Shown: positions 44,760 to 53,313 of the stretch, piece by piece
Position numbering within the stretch: the stretch's first letter is position 1
Layout: every line of letters starts with the position of its first letter
Assembly (NCBI RefSeq): GCF_004025535.1
Contig: NZ_QJRG01000049.1
Span: 62,001 to 126,000, forward strand
Length of the DNA stretch: 64,000 bases
Reading direction: 5' to 3'
From: Pseudomonas alkylphenolica
GTDB taxonomy: Bacteria; Pseudomonadota; Gammaproteobacteria; Pseudomonadales; Pseudomonadaceae
Translations under genes and position numbers: made by a program
The notes under the pieces: generated by a model
What the model was told of the DNA's origin: nothing
What the model saw: only the letters and a program-made list of their open reading frames with translations
Database searches by the model: none

Positions 44760-45991
44760 CATTGTTAAGTGTTAATAATCTCGGGAAGGCCTACCGCAGT
44801 TACCGTTCCGAGTGGCAGCGCATTGCCCGATGGTTTTACCTTCCGGTAAAGCCCAGTGCAGAACATTGGGTGCTTAAAGGCATCAGCTTTACGGTAGAGC
44901 GCGGTGAAGCGGTTGGCATTGTTGGGCAAAATGGTGCTGGCAAGTCAACGTTGCTGAAAATGATCACAGGCACCTTGCAGCCTACGCAGGGCCAGGTGCA
45001 GGTTGGCGGTCGTATCGCTGCGATCCTTGAGTTGGGGATGGGCTTCAACCCTGAACTGAGTGGTCGCCAGAACGTCTATCACGCGGGCGGGTTGATGGGC
45101 TTCAGTTTTCAGCAGATCGACAAGGTCATTGCAGAAATCGAGGATTTTGCCGAAATTGGTGCTTATTTCGACGAGCCTGTCCGCACCTATTCGAGCGGTA
45201 TGCAGGTTCGCGTTGCATTTTCCGTGGCAACAGCGTTTCGCCCCGACATTCTGATCGTCGACGAAGCGTTGTCGGTGGGGGATGCCCGCTTTCAGCATAA
45301 ATGCATGCAGCGAATCCGGCGTTATCAGCAGGAAGGCATGAGCCTTTTGCTGGTTTCGCACGCGCCGGATACGATCCGCATGTTCTGCCAGAAAGGCATC
45401 TACATCAAAGATGGCACCATCGAGAAGATGGGGGATGCCGCCAGTGTCATGGACTATTACCAGGCCGCAATGGTAATGGGCAACGCGGTAGACGAGAGTG
45501 CCGAATCCAGTTTGATTGCCGACGAGGCGCTGCACGACAACCGTGATGCCAAGTTTGTTGTCGTTGACAAAGCGTCTGGTCCAGTCAGTGTAAATATTAC
45601 CTGTGAGCAGGGGTATTTACAGATGGGTTCCAGAATGACTGTACGTATTACCACTCAGTTTGCCAGCGACTGGCAGGATCCGCACGTGGGCTTCGGAATC
45701 AGAACGAAGTCTGGCATTGTCATTTATGAGGCTAATACCTACACCTTGGGCGGCAAATTAAGACCGGTCAAGTGCGGTGAGAGCCTGGCAGTTGAGTTCA
45801 GTTTCGATTGTGCACTTTATCCGGATACCTATGAGTTGATGGTAGGAGTGGCGGACGGCGGCTATGACCGCGGCTCATTCAAGATTCCTCTGTTTTTTGA
45901 TCAGTCAATGTTGGTGTTTGAAGTGTTAGCGGGCTCTGTTCCAGGCTGGAGTGGAATGGTTGACATTCGACCAGAGGTCAGTTTTTCATGA
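44756..45991 (+). CDS. wzt: O-antigen ABC transporter ATPase with C-terminal carbohydrate-binding domain
   Basis: This 411-residue ATPase has its nucleotide-binding domain (~1-240) with Walker A VGQNGAGKSTLL, the signature YSSGMQVRVAF and Walker B ILIVDEAL. A separate C-terminal beta-sandwich (~275-411; DWQDPHVGFGIRTKSGIVIYEANTY cut from the Wzt_C fold) follows. In E. coli O8/O9a-type systems this tail recognises the chemically capped end of the chain before export. The downstream methyltransferases fit such a capping mechanism. Confidence 0.95.
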   Translation: MTLLSVNNLGKAYRSYRSEWQRIARWFYLPVKPSAEHWVLKGISFTVERGEAVGIVGQNGAGKSTLLKMITGTLQPTQGQVQVGGRIAAILELGMGFNPELSGRQNVYHAGGLMGFSFQQIDKVIAEIEDFAEIGAYFDEPVRTYSSGMQVRVAFSVATAFRPDILIVDEALSVGDARFQHKCMQRIRRYQQEGMSLLLVSHAPDTIRMFCQKGIYIKDGTIEKMGDAASVMDYYQAAMVMGNAVDESAESSLIADEALHDNRDAKFVVVDKASGPVSVNITCEQGYLQMGSRMTVRITTQFASDWQDPHVGFGIRTKSGIVIYEANTYTLGGKLRPVKCGESLAVEFSFDCALYPDTYELMVGVADGGYDRGSFKIPLFFDQSMLVFEVLAGSVPGWSGMVDIRPEVSFS

Positions 45992-47784
45992 TTGATTTGA
46001 TAATGAGTTTTCATAGCGTCTCTAACTATGACTTTAGAGCGCAGGCCAACCCCGCCGACCCTTTACGGCACCTGTTTGATGAGTGGGTCGATTACTACAA
46101 GGTCAAATGGGCAATTGCCAAGGCCATCAACCCTAAGCGGATACTCGAAGTGGGTGTTCGCTACGGTTACTCGGCCCGGGCGTTTCTTGAAGCCTGCCCC
46201 GACGCTCAATTCGTCGGGCTGGATGCTGATATCGACACGTTTGGCGGCAGCAAAGGAGCCCTTGCCTGGGCGGGGGAGAACCTGCGTGCGTCGGGTTTCA
46301 ATGCAGATCTGCATTCAGTTAACACGCAATCGTTGAAAGCGTTCCCCGGCGGCTATTACGACCTTATCCATATCGATGGCCAGCAGGATGGCAACGGCAC
46401 ATACCGTGACCTGGACCTGGCGGTCACCCAAAGCCGATACATTCTGGTTGACGGTTATCAGTGGTCTCGCGAGAACTTCTACTCTGTCAACGAGTGGTTG
46501 TGGTTGAACAAGGCTGCTGTTCACTCGGTACTGATCATCCCGGGTTATGCGGGGGAATTGCTGATTCGTACCAATCTGGACGTTTCAGACATGGCCAAAG
46601 TCGGCAGCGATTCCAGCGCTCCGCTGTCAACGGCTTACACCAAGAACTACTACCTCAACGATTGCGGCGGATTTTCCGAGTGGCGTCGAAGCAAAGGCGC
46701 CGCTATCGACAGTCGTTTGCAGGCAGTAGCGGATGCCGCAATGGTGTTTGGCAAGCCCAAGGCCGTTATGGACCTGGGCGCCGGCCGTGGCGAGTTGACG
46801 CGCCTGTTCTATGAACAAGGCGCAGCGGTAACGGCAATTGATTATTCCGCCGATGCCTGTGCCCTGATCCGCCAGACCCTTGCGGATATGGACGGGCCTG
46901 CGGCCAATGTTCGGGTTGTTTGCGGCAGTGTGCTTGAGCCGCAGGCCTACGAAGGCGACTATGACCTGGCAGTGGCGGCGGACATCGTTGAGCACCTCAG
47001 TCCTGAGGAAAACGATGCCATGTATGCCCTGGTCAGTGCAAAGTTGGAAAAAAACAAAGGGCAGTTGGTTGTGCACACGGCGCCAAACGCCTGGAATTAC
47101 GAATATCTGCACCCTCAGGAGCAGAAAAAGGCTGTCGCTGCCGGCTTTTGGCTGCCGCGGGTACGACGTACCTGGTATGAGCGGCTCATGCATATCAATG
47201 AGCAAAACCCGCGGGTACTCAAACGGCAGCTGGAAAAACATTTTCCCTATGTTGTGCTGTGGTTTGCTGATCGTACGGCGGGCGGTAGTTTGCTCAAGCG
47301 CTTTGGCGTGAGTGACTTCAAGAAGTCGACCAGCATTTTTGCTATTGCCTCGCACAAGCCGATTGATATTGAGACACTCAAGTCGGCCTTCGTCATGCCC
47401 GTTATTCCGGCACATTACGCAGCTATTGTCGATATCAAGGCCGAGGCATTGACGTATTCAGTGCGTGCAGGGCAACGTTTTGAAGTTCCAGTGCGGGTAG
47501 AAAACCTGACGGATGTTCGTCTGGCAAGTATTCAGCCTTGTCCGGTGAACTTGAGTTATCATTTGCTGGATGAGCAGGGCGAAGTCTGTGTTTTTGATGG
47601 CACGCGAACGCCATTGCATACTTCATTGCTGCCCGGTGAAAGTGGCTTCTATAGCCTTGATGTTAAAGTACCGCTGAAGACCGGTATATATTACTTGAAG
47701 TTAGCCGCTGTTCAGGAAGGCGTTCGCTGGTATGACCAGAAACTTTCCACAGACTCCATGGTCAAGGTTGTAGTAGAAAATTGA
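45988..47784 (+). CDS. Double methyltransferase with C-terminal Ig-like domain
   Basis: This 598-residue protein has a first Rossmann methyltransferase domain near residues 45-190 (ILEVGVRYGYSARAFLEACP, VGLDADI) and a second near 255-400 (VMDLGAGRGELTRLFYEQG, TAIDYSADA, AADIVEHLSPEE). The last ~115 residues form a beta-rich domain (RAGQRFEVPVRVEN, DGTRTPLHTSLLPGESGFY, GIYYLKLAAVQEGVRWY). That tail closely resembles the lipoprotein encoded at 52779. The position right after wzt (ATGA overlap) suggests that it methylates the polysaccharide, perhaps as a chain-terminal cap. The substrate position is unknown. An internal ATG six codons in is a possible start. Confidence 0.75.
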   Translation: MIDLIMSFHSVSNYDFRAQANPADPLRHLFDEWVDYYKVKWAIAKAINPKRILEVGVRYGYSARAFLEACPDAQFVGLDADIDTFGGSKGALAWAGENLRASGFNADLHSVNTQSLKAFPGGYYDLIHIDGQQDGNGTYRDLDLAVTQSRYILVDGYQWSRENFYSVNEWLWLNKAAVHSVLIIPGYAGELLIRTNLDVSDMAKVGSDSSAPLSTAYTKNYYLNDCGGFSEWRRSKGAAIDSRLQAVADAAMVFGKPKAVMDLGAGRGELTRLFYEQGAAVTAIDYSADACALIRQTLADMDGPAANVRVVCGSVLEPQAYEGDYDLAVAADIVEHLSPEENDAMYALVSAKLEKNKGQLVVHTAPNAWNYEYLHPQEQKKAVAAGFWLPRVRRTWYERLMHINEQNPRVLKRQLEKHFPYVVLWFADRTAGGSLLKRFGVSDFKKSTSIFAIASHKPIDIETLKSAFVMPVIPAHYAAIVDIKAEALTYSVRAGQRFEVPVRVENLTDVRLASIQPCPVNLSYHLLDEQGEVCVFDGTRTPLHTSLLPGESGFYSLDVKVPLKTGIYYLKLAAVQEGVRWYDQKLSTDSMVKVVVEN

Positions 47785-47804
47785 TCATTTAGGAGTCGTT
47801 GATC

Positions 47805-49940
47805 ATGCCGAGTTTTTACCGAGCATTTGAAGATCGCTATCGTGGCTCCAGAGAGCTTATAAAAGAACGCCTCAAGGTGTACCACGCTTTCATAGCGCCT
47901 TTGCCCTCGCTGTATGGTGAGTGTATGGCTCTCGATCTCGGCTGTGGTCGAGGTGAATGGCTTGAACTGCTTCTCGAAAGCGGATTCACCCCTCTGGGGG
48001 TAGACCTTGATGAAGGTATGCTGGAGGTCTGTGAGGCCTTGCAGCTGCCGGTTGAACTCTGTGATGCGCTGAAGAAGCTGAAGGAGCTCCCCGACGAAAG
48101 CCTGGCAGTTGTGTCTGGCTTTCACATTGCCGAGCACATTCCGTTTCCCAGCTTGCAAGAATTGGTTACAGAAGCGTTGCGGGTACTCAAGCCTGCGGGG
48201 CTTCTGATTCTCGAAACACCGAATGCCGAAAACCTGGTGGTGGGTACCAATAATTTCTATCTGGACCCGACTCATGAACGGCCAATCCCTCATTTGTTAT
48301 TGGGTTTTTTGACTGAATACGCAGGCTTCGCTCGTTCCAAGCTCATGCGTTTGCAGGAACCTGCCGGCCTGTCCCAAGCCACTGATGTCAAATTGATGCA
48401 AGTGCTTGGGGGAGTGAGTCCCGATTATGGTATCGTTGCACAAAAAAGCGGCGACACTACTCAGACAGCTCTATTTGATCAGGCCTTTTCCAAGGACTAT
48501 GGCCTGGCACTTGGGACGCTTGCCGAGCGCTATGAGCATGGCCTTGAAAGTCGGTTTCTGGTGCTGGAAGGCAAAGTTGAAAAAGCGGTCAAGTTATCTG
48601 CGGTATTGAACCAATATATTACGCATTTACAAGGAAAGTCAGCGGTACTCATGGATACATCGAATCACGCTGTTACTCGTACGGATGCGCCAGGCCTCAG
48701 GGGGAAAACCACGGCGCAGGCTGCTGCAAATCATCCGGTGCTGGACCTTGATGTACTGCAAGGCGAGGCGGTGGCGCATCATTTGCGTTTGCAATTGCAA
48801 GAGGCACAACACAGTCTCGGTAATGCGGAAGTTCGCTACCAGAACGCCGAACTTGCGCTGCGTGATCAATTGGCTCGCGCCGCAAAAGCCGAGGGGCTGC
48901 TGACAAACTCGCAGGCGTCTGTCGAGGTGTTCCAGCGTCAGCTGCAACAAGTAACTGCTGAACTGTTGGCAATGTACAAAGAGCAGCAAGTGCTCAAGTT
49001 GGCTATTGATAATGAACGCACTTTGCTGCAGTCGCAAAGTGAAGCGTTACGCCACCAAGTTGCCGAGCAAGATGCGCATGCTCAAACACTTGTCCGTGAG
49101 CAGGAGATACTCCTTGCCGAGCGGGATCAAGCGCTGCGTGAAAGCGCGCAAGCCAAGGACGCCGGGCAGCAATTGCAAGACGAAATTGAACAACTGCGAA
49201 CCGAGATTCAACAGCGCACCACGCAGGCCAGTACACTGGAGCAGCGCTTGGCAGCAGCAGAGCCTCAGCGTCACCAGGCGGTGAGTCAAGTACAGGATCT
49301 GCTCAAGCACAGTGCGGAATTGCAAGGGCAACTGAAGCAGTCGCAAGTGCAGCTTACAGAAGCGCTTGCCACCGCAGAGCAACTTGCATTGCAAACCGAA
49401 ACGCACCACGCACGCGTTCAGGCACTGCTTAGCAGTACGTCCTGGCGTATTTCCTCGCCGCTGCGGGGCGTGTCGATCGCTGCCCGCTGGGTACTGTCAT
49501 TGCCGGTCCGGCTGTTGAAGGCAATGTTTCGACCGTTGGTGTCAGGGCTGATGGCGGGCGTCTTGTCGCGACCAGCGTTGAGTCAACGGCTAAATCGCCT
49601 GCTGAAAAGGTTTCCGCGGTTACATGCCCATTTGCGGGCGTTCGCCATTCACCGGGAATTTCTGCAAGAAAGCATTTTTGCCGAGTCGGTTGAAATCGCT
49701 GATACCGAGGCTGGCGCGCCTGAGGCGGCCTTGGCAACAAAGGTCGAGACTGTACCGGTGAATCCGGGGCAAGAGGCGGTTGCTGGTGAGCCACGCCTTC
49801 ATGGCTCAGGCGGTATCGACTTCAATGATGCCTCGAACATGCGCCTGTTTGATGCGTATGTTGAAAAAAACGGTGGTGCGGCGCATGCGGTCATTGCGCA
49901 GGCACACAAGAAAATTATTGATGACTGTAGCGAGAAGTGA
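47805..49940 (+). CDS. WbdD-like methyltransferase with long coiled coil, candidate chain terminator/ruler
   Basis: This ~711-residue protein has an N-terminal SAM methyltransferase (~1-210) with ALDLGCGRGEWLELLLE, FHIAEHIPF and the WbdD-type segment ETPNAENLVVGTNNFYLDP. From ~305 to ~545 runs a Gln/Glu/Ala/Leu-rich coiled coil. Then follow STSWRISSPLR and a basic amphipathic stretch that may bind membrane. In E. coli O9a, WbdD caps the chain and its coiled coil acts as a length ruler. The kinase domain that sits between these parts in WbdD is not visible here. AGGAG at 47791 sets the start at ATG 47805. Confidence 0.78.
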   Translation: MPSFYRAFEDRYRGSRELIKERLKVYHAFIAPLPSLYGECMALDLGCGRGEWLELLLESGFTPLGVDLDEGMLEVCEALQLPVELCDALKKLKELPDESLAVVSGFHIAEHIPFPSLQELVTEALRVLKPAGLLILETPNAENLVVGTNNFYLDPTHERPIPHLLLGFLTEYAGFARSKLMRLQEPAGLSQATDVKLMQVLGGVSPDYGIVAQKSGDTTQTALFDQAFSKDYGLALGTLAERYEHGLESRFLVLEGKVEKAVKLSAVLNQYITHLQGKSAVLMDTSNHAVTRTDAPGLRGKTTAQAAANHPVLDLDVLQGEAVAHHLRLQLQEAQHSLGNAEVRYQNAELALRDQLARAAKAEGLLTNSQASVEVFQRQLQQVTAELLAMYKEQQVLKLAIDNERTLLQSQSEALRHQVAEQDAHAQTLVREQEILLAERDQALRESAQAKDAGQQLQDEIEQLRTEIQQRTTQASTLEQRLAAAEPQRHQAVSQVQDLLKHSAELQGQLKQSQVQLTEALATAEQLALQTETHHARVQALLSSTSWRISSPLRGVSIAARWVLSLPVRLLKAMFRPLVSGLMAGVLSRPALSQRLNRLLKRFPRLHAHLRAFAIHREFLQESIFAESVEIADTEAGAPEAALATKVETVPVNPGQEAVAGEPRLHGSGGIDFNDASNMRLFDAYVEKNGGAAHAVIAQAHKKIIDDCSEK

Positions 49941-49944
49941 AGTA

Positions 49945-52563
49945 ATGGAATTCAAGGACAACGCCAAGGCGCTCTTTCGCCTGGCGGGCGGCAATTGCAC
50001 CTCAGGAGCTGAGGTTGATTTCTTTTCATGGTCGGAAGCTGCTGTCGATGCCGTAGCAGCTATCTGTTGTGGAGAAACGTTCGCCAATCTGGGGTTGTCG
50101 CGGGTCAATGACAAGGAAGAAGTCGTACACCTGGTGTACTACTACTACCTGCGACGTCTGGCAGATCCAGGTGCAATTGAGCGTCTTCGTGTCCGGGATC
50201 GAGCAGGGCTGGTTGAATACTGTCAGGCCGCAATATTGCGTTCGGAAGAATATTCGCTACAAGGTCGATCCGAATTTTCCCTTGAATTCGCTTCTCGATC
50301 AGACACTGGCCCGAACATCTTTTTTGATGTAACCAATACCACGACTACCAAAGCCCGTACGGGCATCCAGCGGGTGGTTCGGGAACTCAGTCGTGAGCTG
50401 CAGGGCAGCAGTGCGGTCGAGAATATTGTTTATGTTGCCTATTCGAGGGCGGATAAAAAATTCAAGCGCGTCGCTTTGGACGATGATGAATTCGTCGAGC
50501 TCAACGACGCCGCTCAGGTCTGCTTTGATCGGGGTGATGTGTACTTCGATGTCGATGGCTCATGGGGCGATGCTGTCTCGCGCTGGCCGTTGTATCGCAC
50601 GTTGCGGGAGGCGGGTGTTCGTATCTTGAACGTCCATTATGATGCAGCCCCTATCCTGTTCCCCATGTACTCGCATCCGATTACCGTGCTGCGATTCCTC
50701 GAGCATTTTTTTGCCGCTTCCAATTTTTCAGACACGTTTGTTTGCATTTCTGAAGCGGTGCGGCGCGACTATATAAAAATCGCCGAGCAGTTGAAGGGGC
50801 GTTGTGCACCTACCACGGTCATGCCGTTGGGTAACGTGTTCTCGGCGCTGGATGCATCCGACGAAAAAATTCCCGTTGAGGTTTCGAAGTTCTCTCGCGA
50901 ACGTTTTGTGTTGTTTGTAGGGACTGTTGAGCCGAGAAAGAACTATTCGCTGCTCATCCGCAACCTCGATATGTTCAAACAGCTCGGGTTGAAGGTCATC
51001 CTGGTCGGGAAGAAAGGCTGGGAGAGCGACGAAGTTATTGACCGGCTGGCCGAAGCACAGAAAGCGGGCAATTTCCTGTGGCTGCAGAATGCTACAGACG
51101 GCGTGCTCAAGCACCTCTACGAAACATGCTACCTGTACGTCTCGGTTGCTCACTACGAAGGCTACGGGTTGCCCGTACTCGAGGCGCTTTCTTACGGGTG
51201 TGCCGTGGTGACCAGTGACGGTGGTGCGCTCGAAGAGGTAGGGCGTGGGTATACCTTGAGTTTCCGCCTGGATGACGAGCAAGGCTTGGCGCGAACTGTC
51301 AGCGCTCTTGTCGCCGATCCGCAGCGCTACGACCAGTTGAAAGCAAACGTCAGCAAGTTCCATGCGCCTGTCTGGTCTGACGCCATTGCAAAAGTGCACG
51401 AAGTATTGCGTGCCTATCTGCCTTGTGACCGGCACGGCATCGACTGGCAAACGCTGCAGCTGGTGTATATCTCCATCCGCCCAGAGTCGCTTCAGCGCTC
51501 GTTGCTGTCGCTGAAAAAGTTCGGGCACCTTGGTGCTGTTGTCGTACTGACCAGTGAGGCGATGAAGGGCGCGGTCGAGGCTGTGCTGGCATCATTGGGC
51601 GTTGCAGGTGTTGTGCTCTGCGATGAAGATCTGTTTGTCGGTGAAGAAATTCCGGCCGACCATCAGGAGCGGAATTTCCAGCTGCGCAAGCGCCTCTATG
51701 GCAATGCTGCCATCGAGCCTGTTTTCCTCTCGCTTGATGATGACGCCATTCTGCTGAAACCATTACCGGCCAACCACTACGGCGATCAGCAGAACTACAA
51801 AGGCTATTACTACTTCTCCTCGATGGCCAAGTGGCGTGCCAGCCCGTTTGGCATGACTTCGTATGACGAAGGGCAGTGGAGAACTTCGGCACTCCTGACT
51901 GCGCATGGCTACGGTGACAAATCGTTTTCCGCTCACCAGCCACAGATCATCGAGAAGCGACTGGTCCAAGAGATCTACAGTGAGTACGCCAACTGCGTTG
52001 CAGGGGGTGTTGATGAATGGTCGTTGTACTTTAACGTGTGCCTGAACCGTTACAGCAATCGTTTCTGTGCCGTGCCAGTGACGACATTGAACTGGCCAGA
52101 AGATTATTCGTCGTGGATGCCAGGCTGGTTTGCCAGTGAAGTGCATTACATGAATTACTACCCCGGCAATGATTCTGCCAATGACCCTTCGGCAGGATTG
52201 CTCAATTACGCCGCAGCGTACGACAAGTACCATGCCCAGCGTCTGATTGGCGGGGTAGCCAAGCCAATGACCCTGGCTGTAACGGACGACAATGTAGTGG
52301 CCGGCTTACCCGGGCTGTGGATCGATATCAACGTCAATCAAGTAATGGCGGGTGTTGGCTATCGAATCTATGCGGGCGATGCTGTTGTCGTTGATGGCAG
52401 TCGGGATGTTCAAGCGGTTTCACCGCGGGCGCCGTTGAAAGTGAAGATGCCATTGGAGCCCGGTGAGTACGAGCTGTGTGTCTTTTGGGTGGAGTCCGGC
52501 AGTCAGATCTCGTCGGCGTCAGTGCTTGTGTTCCCTTGGCGGCAGGCATTGCAAGGGGCGTAA
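49945..52563 (+). CDS. Large two-domain glycosyltransferase with DUF4214-like N-terminus
   Basis: This ~872-residue protein has four parts. Residues ~1-110 resemble DUF4214 (YYYYLRRLADPGAIE, ILRSEEY). A complete GT4 domain (~115-485) carries FVGTVEPRKNYSLLIRN and the EX7E pair Glu405/Glu413 in YEGYGLPVLEALSYG. A second GT-A-like region (~490-760) carries an acidic FLSLDDDAILLKP motif (Asp598-600). A short beta-rich tail ends in PLEPGEYELCVFW. It is probably a bifunctional polymerising or adaptor GT of the ABC-type chain, as such fusions often are. ATG 49945 follows the previous stop by 4 bases; the frame upstream overlaps the previous gene. Confidence 0.75.
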   Translation: MEFKDNAKALFRLAGGNCTSGAEVDFFSWSEAAVDAVAAICCGETFANLGLSRVNDKEEVVHLVYYYYLRRLADPGAIERLRVRDRAGLVEYCQAAILRSEEYSLQGRSEFSLEFASRSDTGPNIFFDVTNTTTTKARTGIQRVVRELSRELQGSSAVENIVYVAYSRADKKFKRVALDDDEFVELNDAAQVCFDRGDVYFDVDGSWGDAVSRWPLYRTLREAGVRILNVHYDAAPILFPMYSHPITVLRFLEHFFAASNFSDTFVCISEAVRRDYIKIAEQLKGRCAPTTVMPLGNVFSALDASDEKIPVEVSKFSRERFVLFVGTVEPRKNYSLLIRNLDMFKQLGLKVILVGKKGWESDEVIDRLAEAQKAGNFLWLQNATDGVLKHLYETCYLYVSVAHYEGYGLPVLEALSYGCAVVTSDGGALEEVGRGYTLSFRLDDEQGLARTVSALVADPQRYDQLKANVSKFHAPVWSDAIAKVHEVLRAYLPCDRHGIDWQTLQLVYISIRPESLQRSLLSLKKFGHLGAVVVLTSEAMKGAVEAVLASLGVAGVVLCDEDLFVGEEIPADHQERNFQLRKRLYGNAAIEPVFLSLDDDAILLKPLPANHYGDQQNYKGYYYFSSMAKWRASPFGMTSYDEGQWRTSALLTAHGYGDKSFSAHQPQIIEKRLVQEIYSEYANCVAGGVDEWSLYFNVCLNRYSNRFCAVPVTTLNWPEDYSSWMPGWFASEVHYMNYYPGNDSANDPSAGLLNYAAAYDKYHAQRLIGGVAKPMTLAVTDDNVVAGLPGLWIDINVNQVMAGVGYRIYAGDAVVVDGSRDVQAVSPRAPLKVKMPLEPGEYELCVFWVESGSQISSASVLVFPWRQALQGA

Positions 52564-52778
52564 GGCCGCACCTTTGATAGTGCGTCGTGGAAATGGCGGT
52601 TTTCCTGGCGCACCGCAAGGTAGTGGCAGAGTTTTTGCGTTGAATATTTGATGTTAAAATGGCCGTTTGTCCGGCATGCCGGTTACGCACGGCTCAAATT
52701 CTATTTTTTGGGTGCAGTATGGGGAATGTAATAAGCAGCCGTTTGGGTAACGGTTACTCGTTCAATGCGAGTACTGTT

Positions 52779-53237
52779 ATGAAAACGCTGGTGTGTGCAG
52801 GGGTTTTCTCGTTGCTTGCTGCCTGTGATGACGGCAAACAAAATGCGGCTTCGCCAGCGGGAAAGGCACAGCAGGACGTATTTCACGCTGAGTACAAAAC
52901 GGATCGCCTGGATTTGCAAGTCAAGGCAGGCTCGAAATTCGTGGTACCCGTGACCGTTGAAAATACTAGCCAGGTCGTCTGGTCCTCGGGCAAGGATCGT
53001 GTCCACGTCGCTTACAACTGGTTGTATGTTGACGAGCAGATGCTGCTGCGCGACGGCGTGCGTACCTCGTTTTCTCAGGATGTAGCACCAGGGAAGGAAG
53101 TCTTGGTAAATGCCACTGTAGTGGCTCCGAAGGAGCAGGGTATTTATTTGCTGAGAATGAATATGGTCCAGGAAGGCGTTGCCTGGTTCTCGGATAAAAA
53201 GGTCAAACCACTGGACCTGACGGTAATCGTAAACTGA
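52779..53237 (+). CDS. Lipoprotein with Ig-like domain shared with the upstream methyltransferase
   Basis: This 152-residue protein has a signal peptide ending in the lipobox LLAAC. Asp follows Cys at +2 (and +3), a pattern that in E. coli keeps lipoproteins in the inner membrane. The mature part is a single beta-rich domain (KAGSKFVVPVTVEN, VHVAYNWLYVDEQ, DGVRTSFSQDVAPGKE, GIYLLRMNMVQEGVAWF), clearly related to residues ~480-598 of the protein at 45988. The function is unknown; binding the polysaccharide in the periplasm is a guess. ATG 52779 gives the signal peptide; in-frame ATG 52719 would bury it. It is preceded by a ~215-base gap with no clear promoter. Confidence 0.7.
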   Translation: MKTLVCAGVFSLLAACDDGKQNAASPAGKAQQDVFHAEYKTDRLDLQVKAGSKFVVPVTVENTSQVVWSSGKDRVHVAYNWLYVDEQMLLRDGVRTSFSQDVAPGKEVLVNATVVAPKEQGIYLLRMNMVQEGVAWFSDKKVKPLDLTVIVN

Positions 53238-53263
53238 CCGTTGCGGGTTTTATCTTTTTTCGT

Positions 53264-53295
53264 CAGGCCGCGCGGAGTGCGGCCTGGGTGTTTTT
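53264..53295 (+). terminator. Probable terminator between the lipoprotein gene and gmd
   Basis: A perfect 8-base stem CAGGCCGC/GCGGCCTG (53264-53271, 53279-53286) with a 7-base loop is followed by GGTGTTTTT, 26 bases after the lipoprotein stop. The T-run starts 4 bases after the stem, so efficiency may be partial. Confidence 0.55.
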
Positions 53296-53313
53296 AATTG
53301 AGGAATAGAGTTC

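Noticed and set aside
52635..52660. Promoter for the lipoprotein gene (TTGCGT ... TAAAAT)
   Set aside because: The spacer is only 14 bases, too short for a normal sigma-70 promoter.
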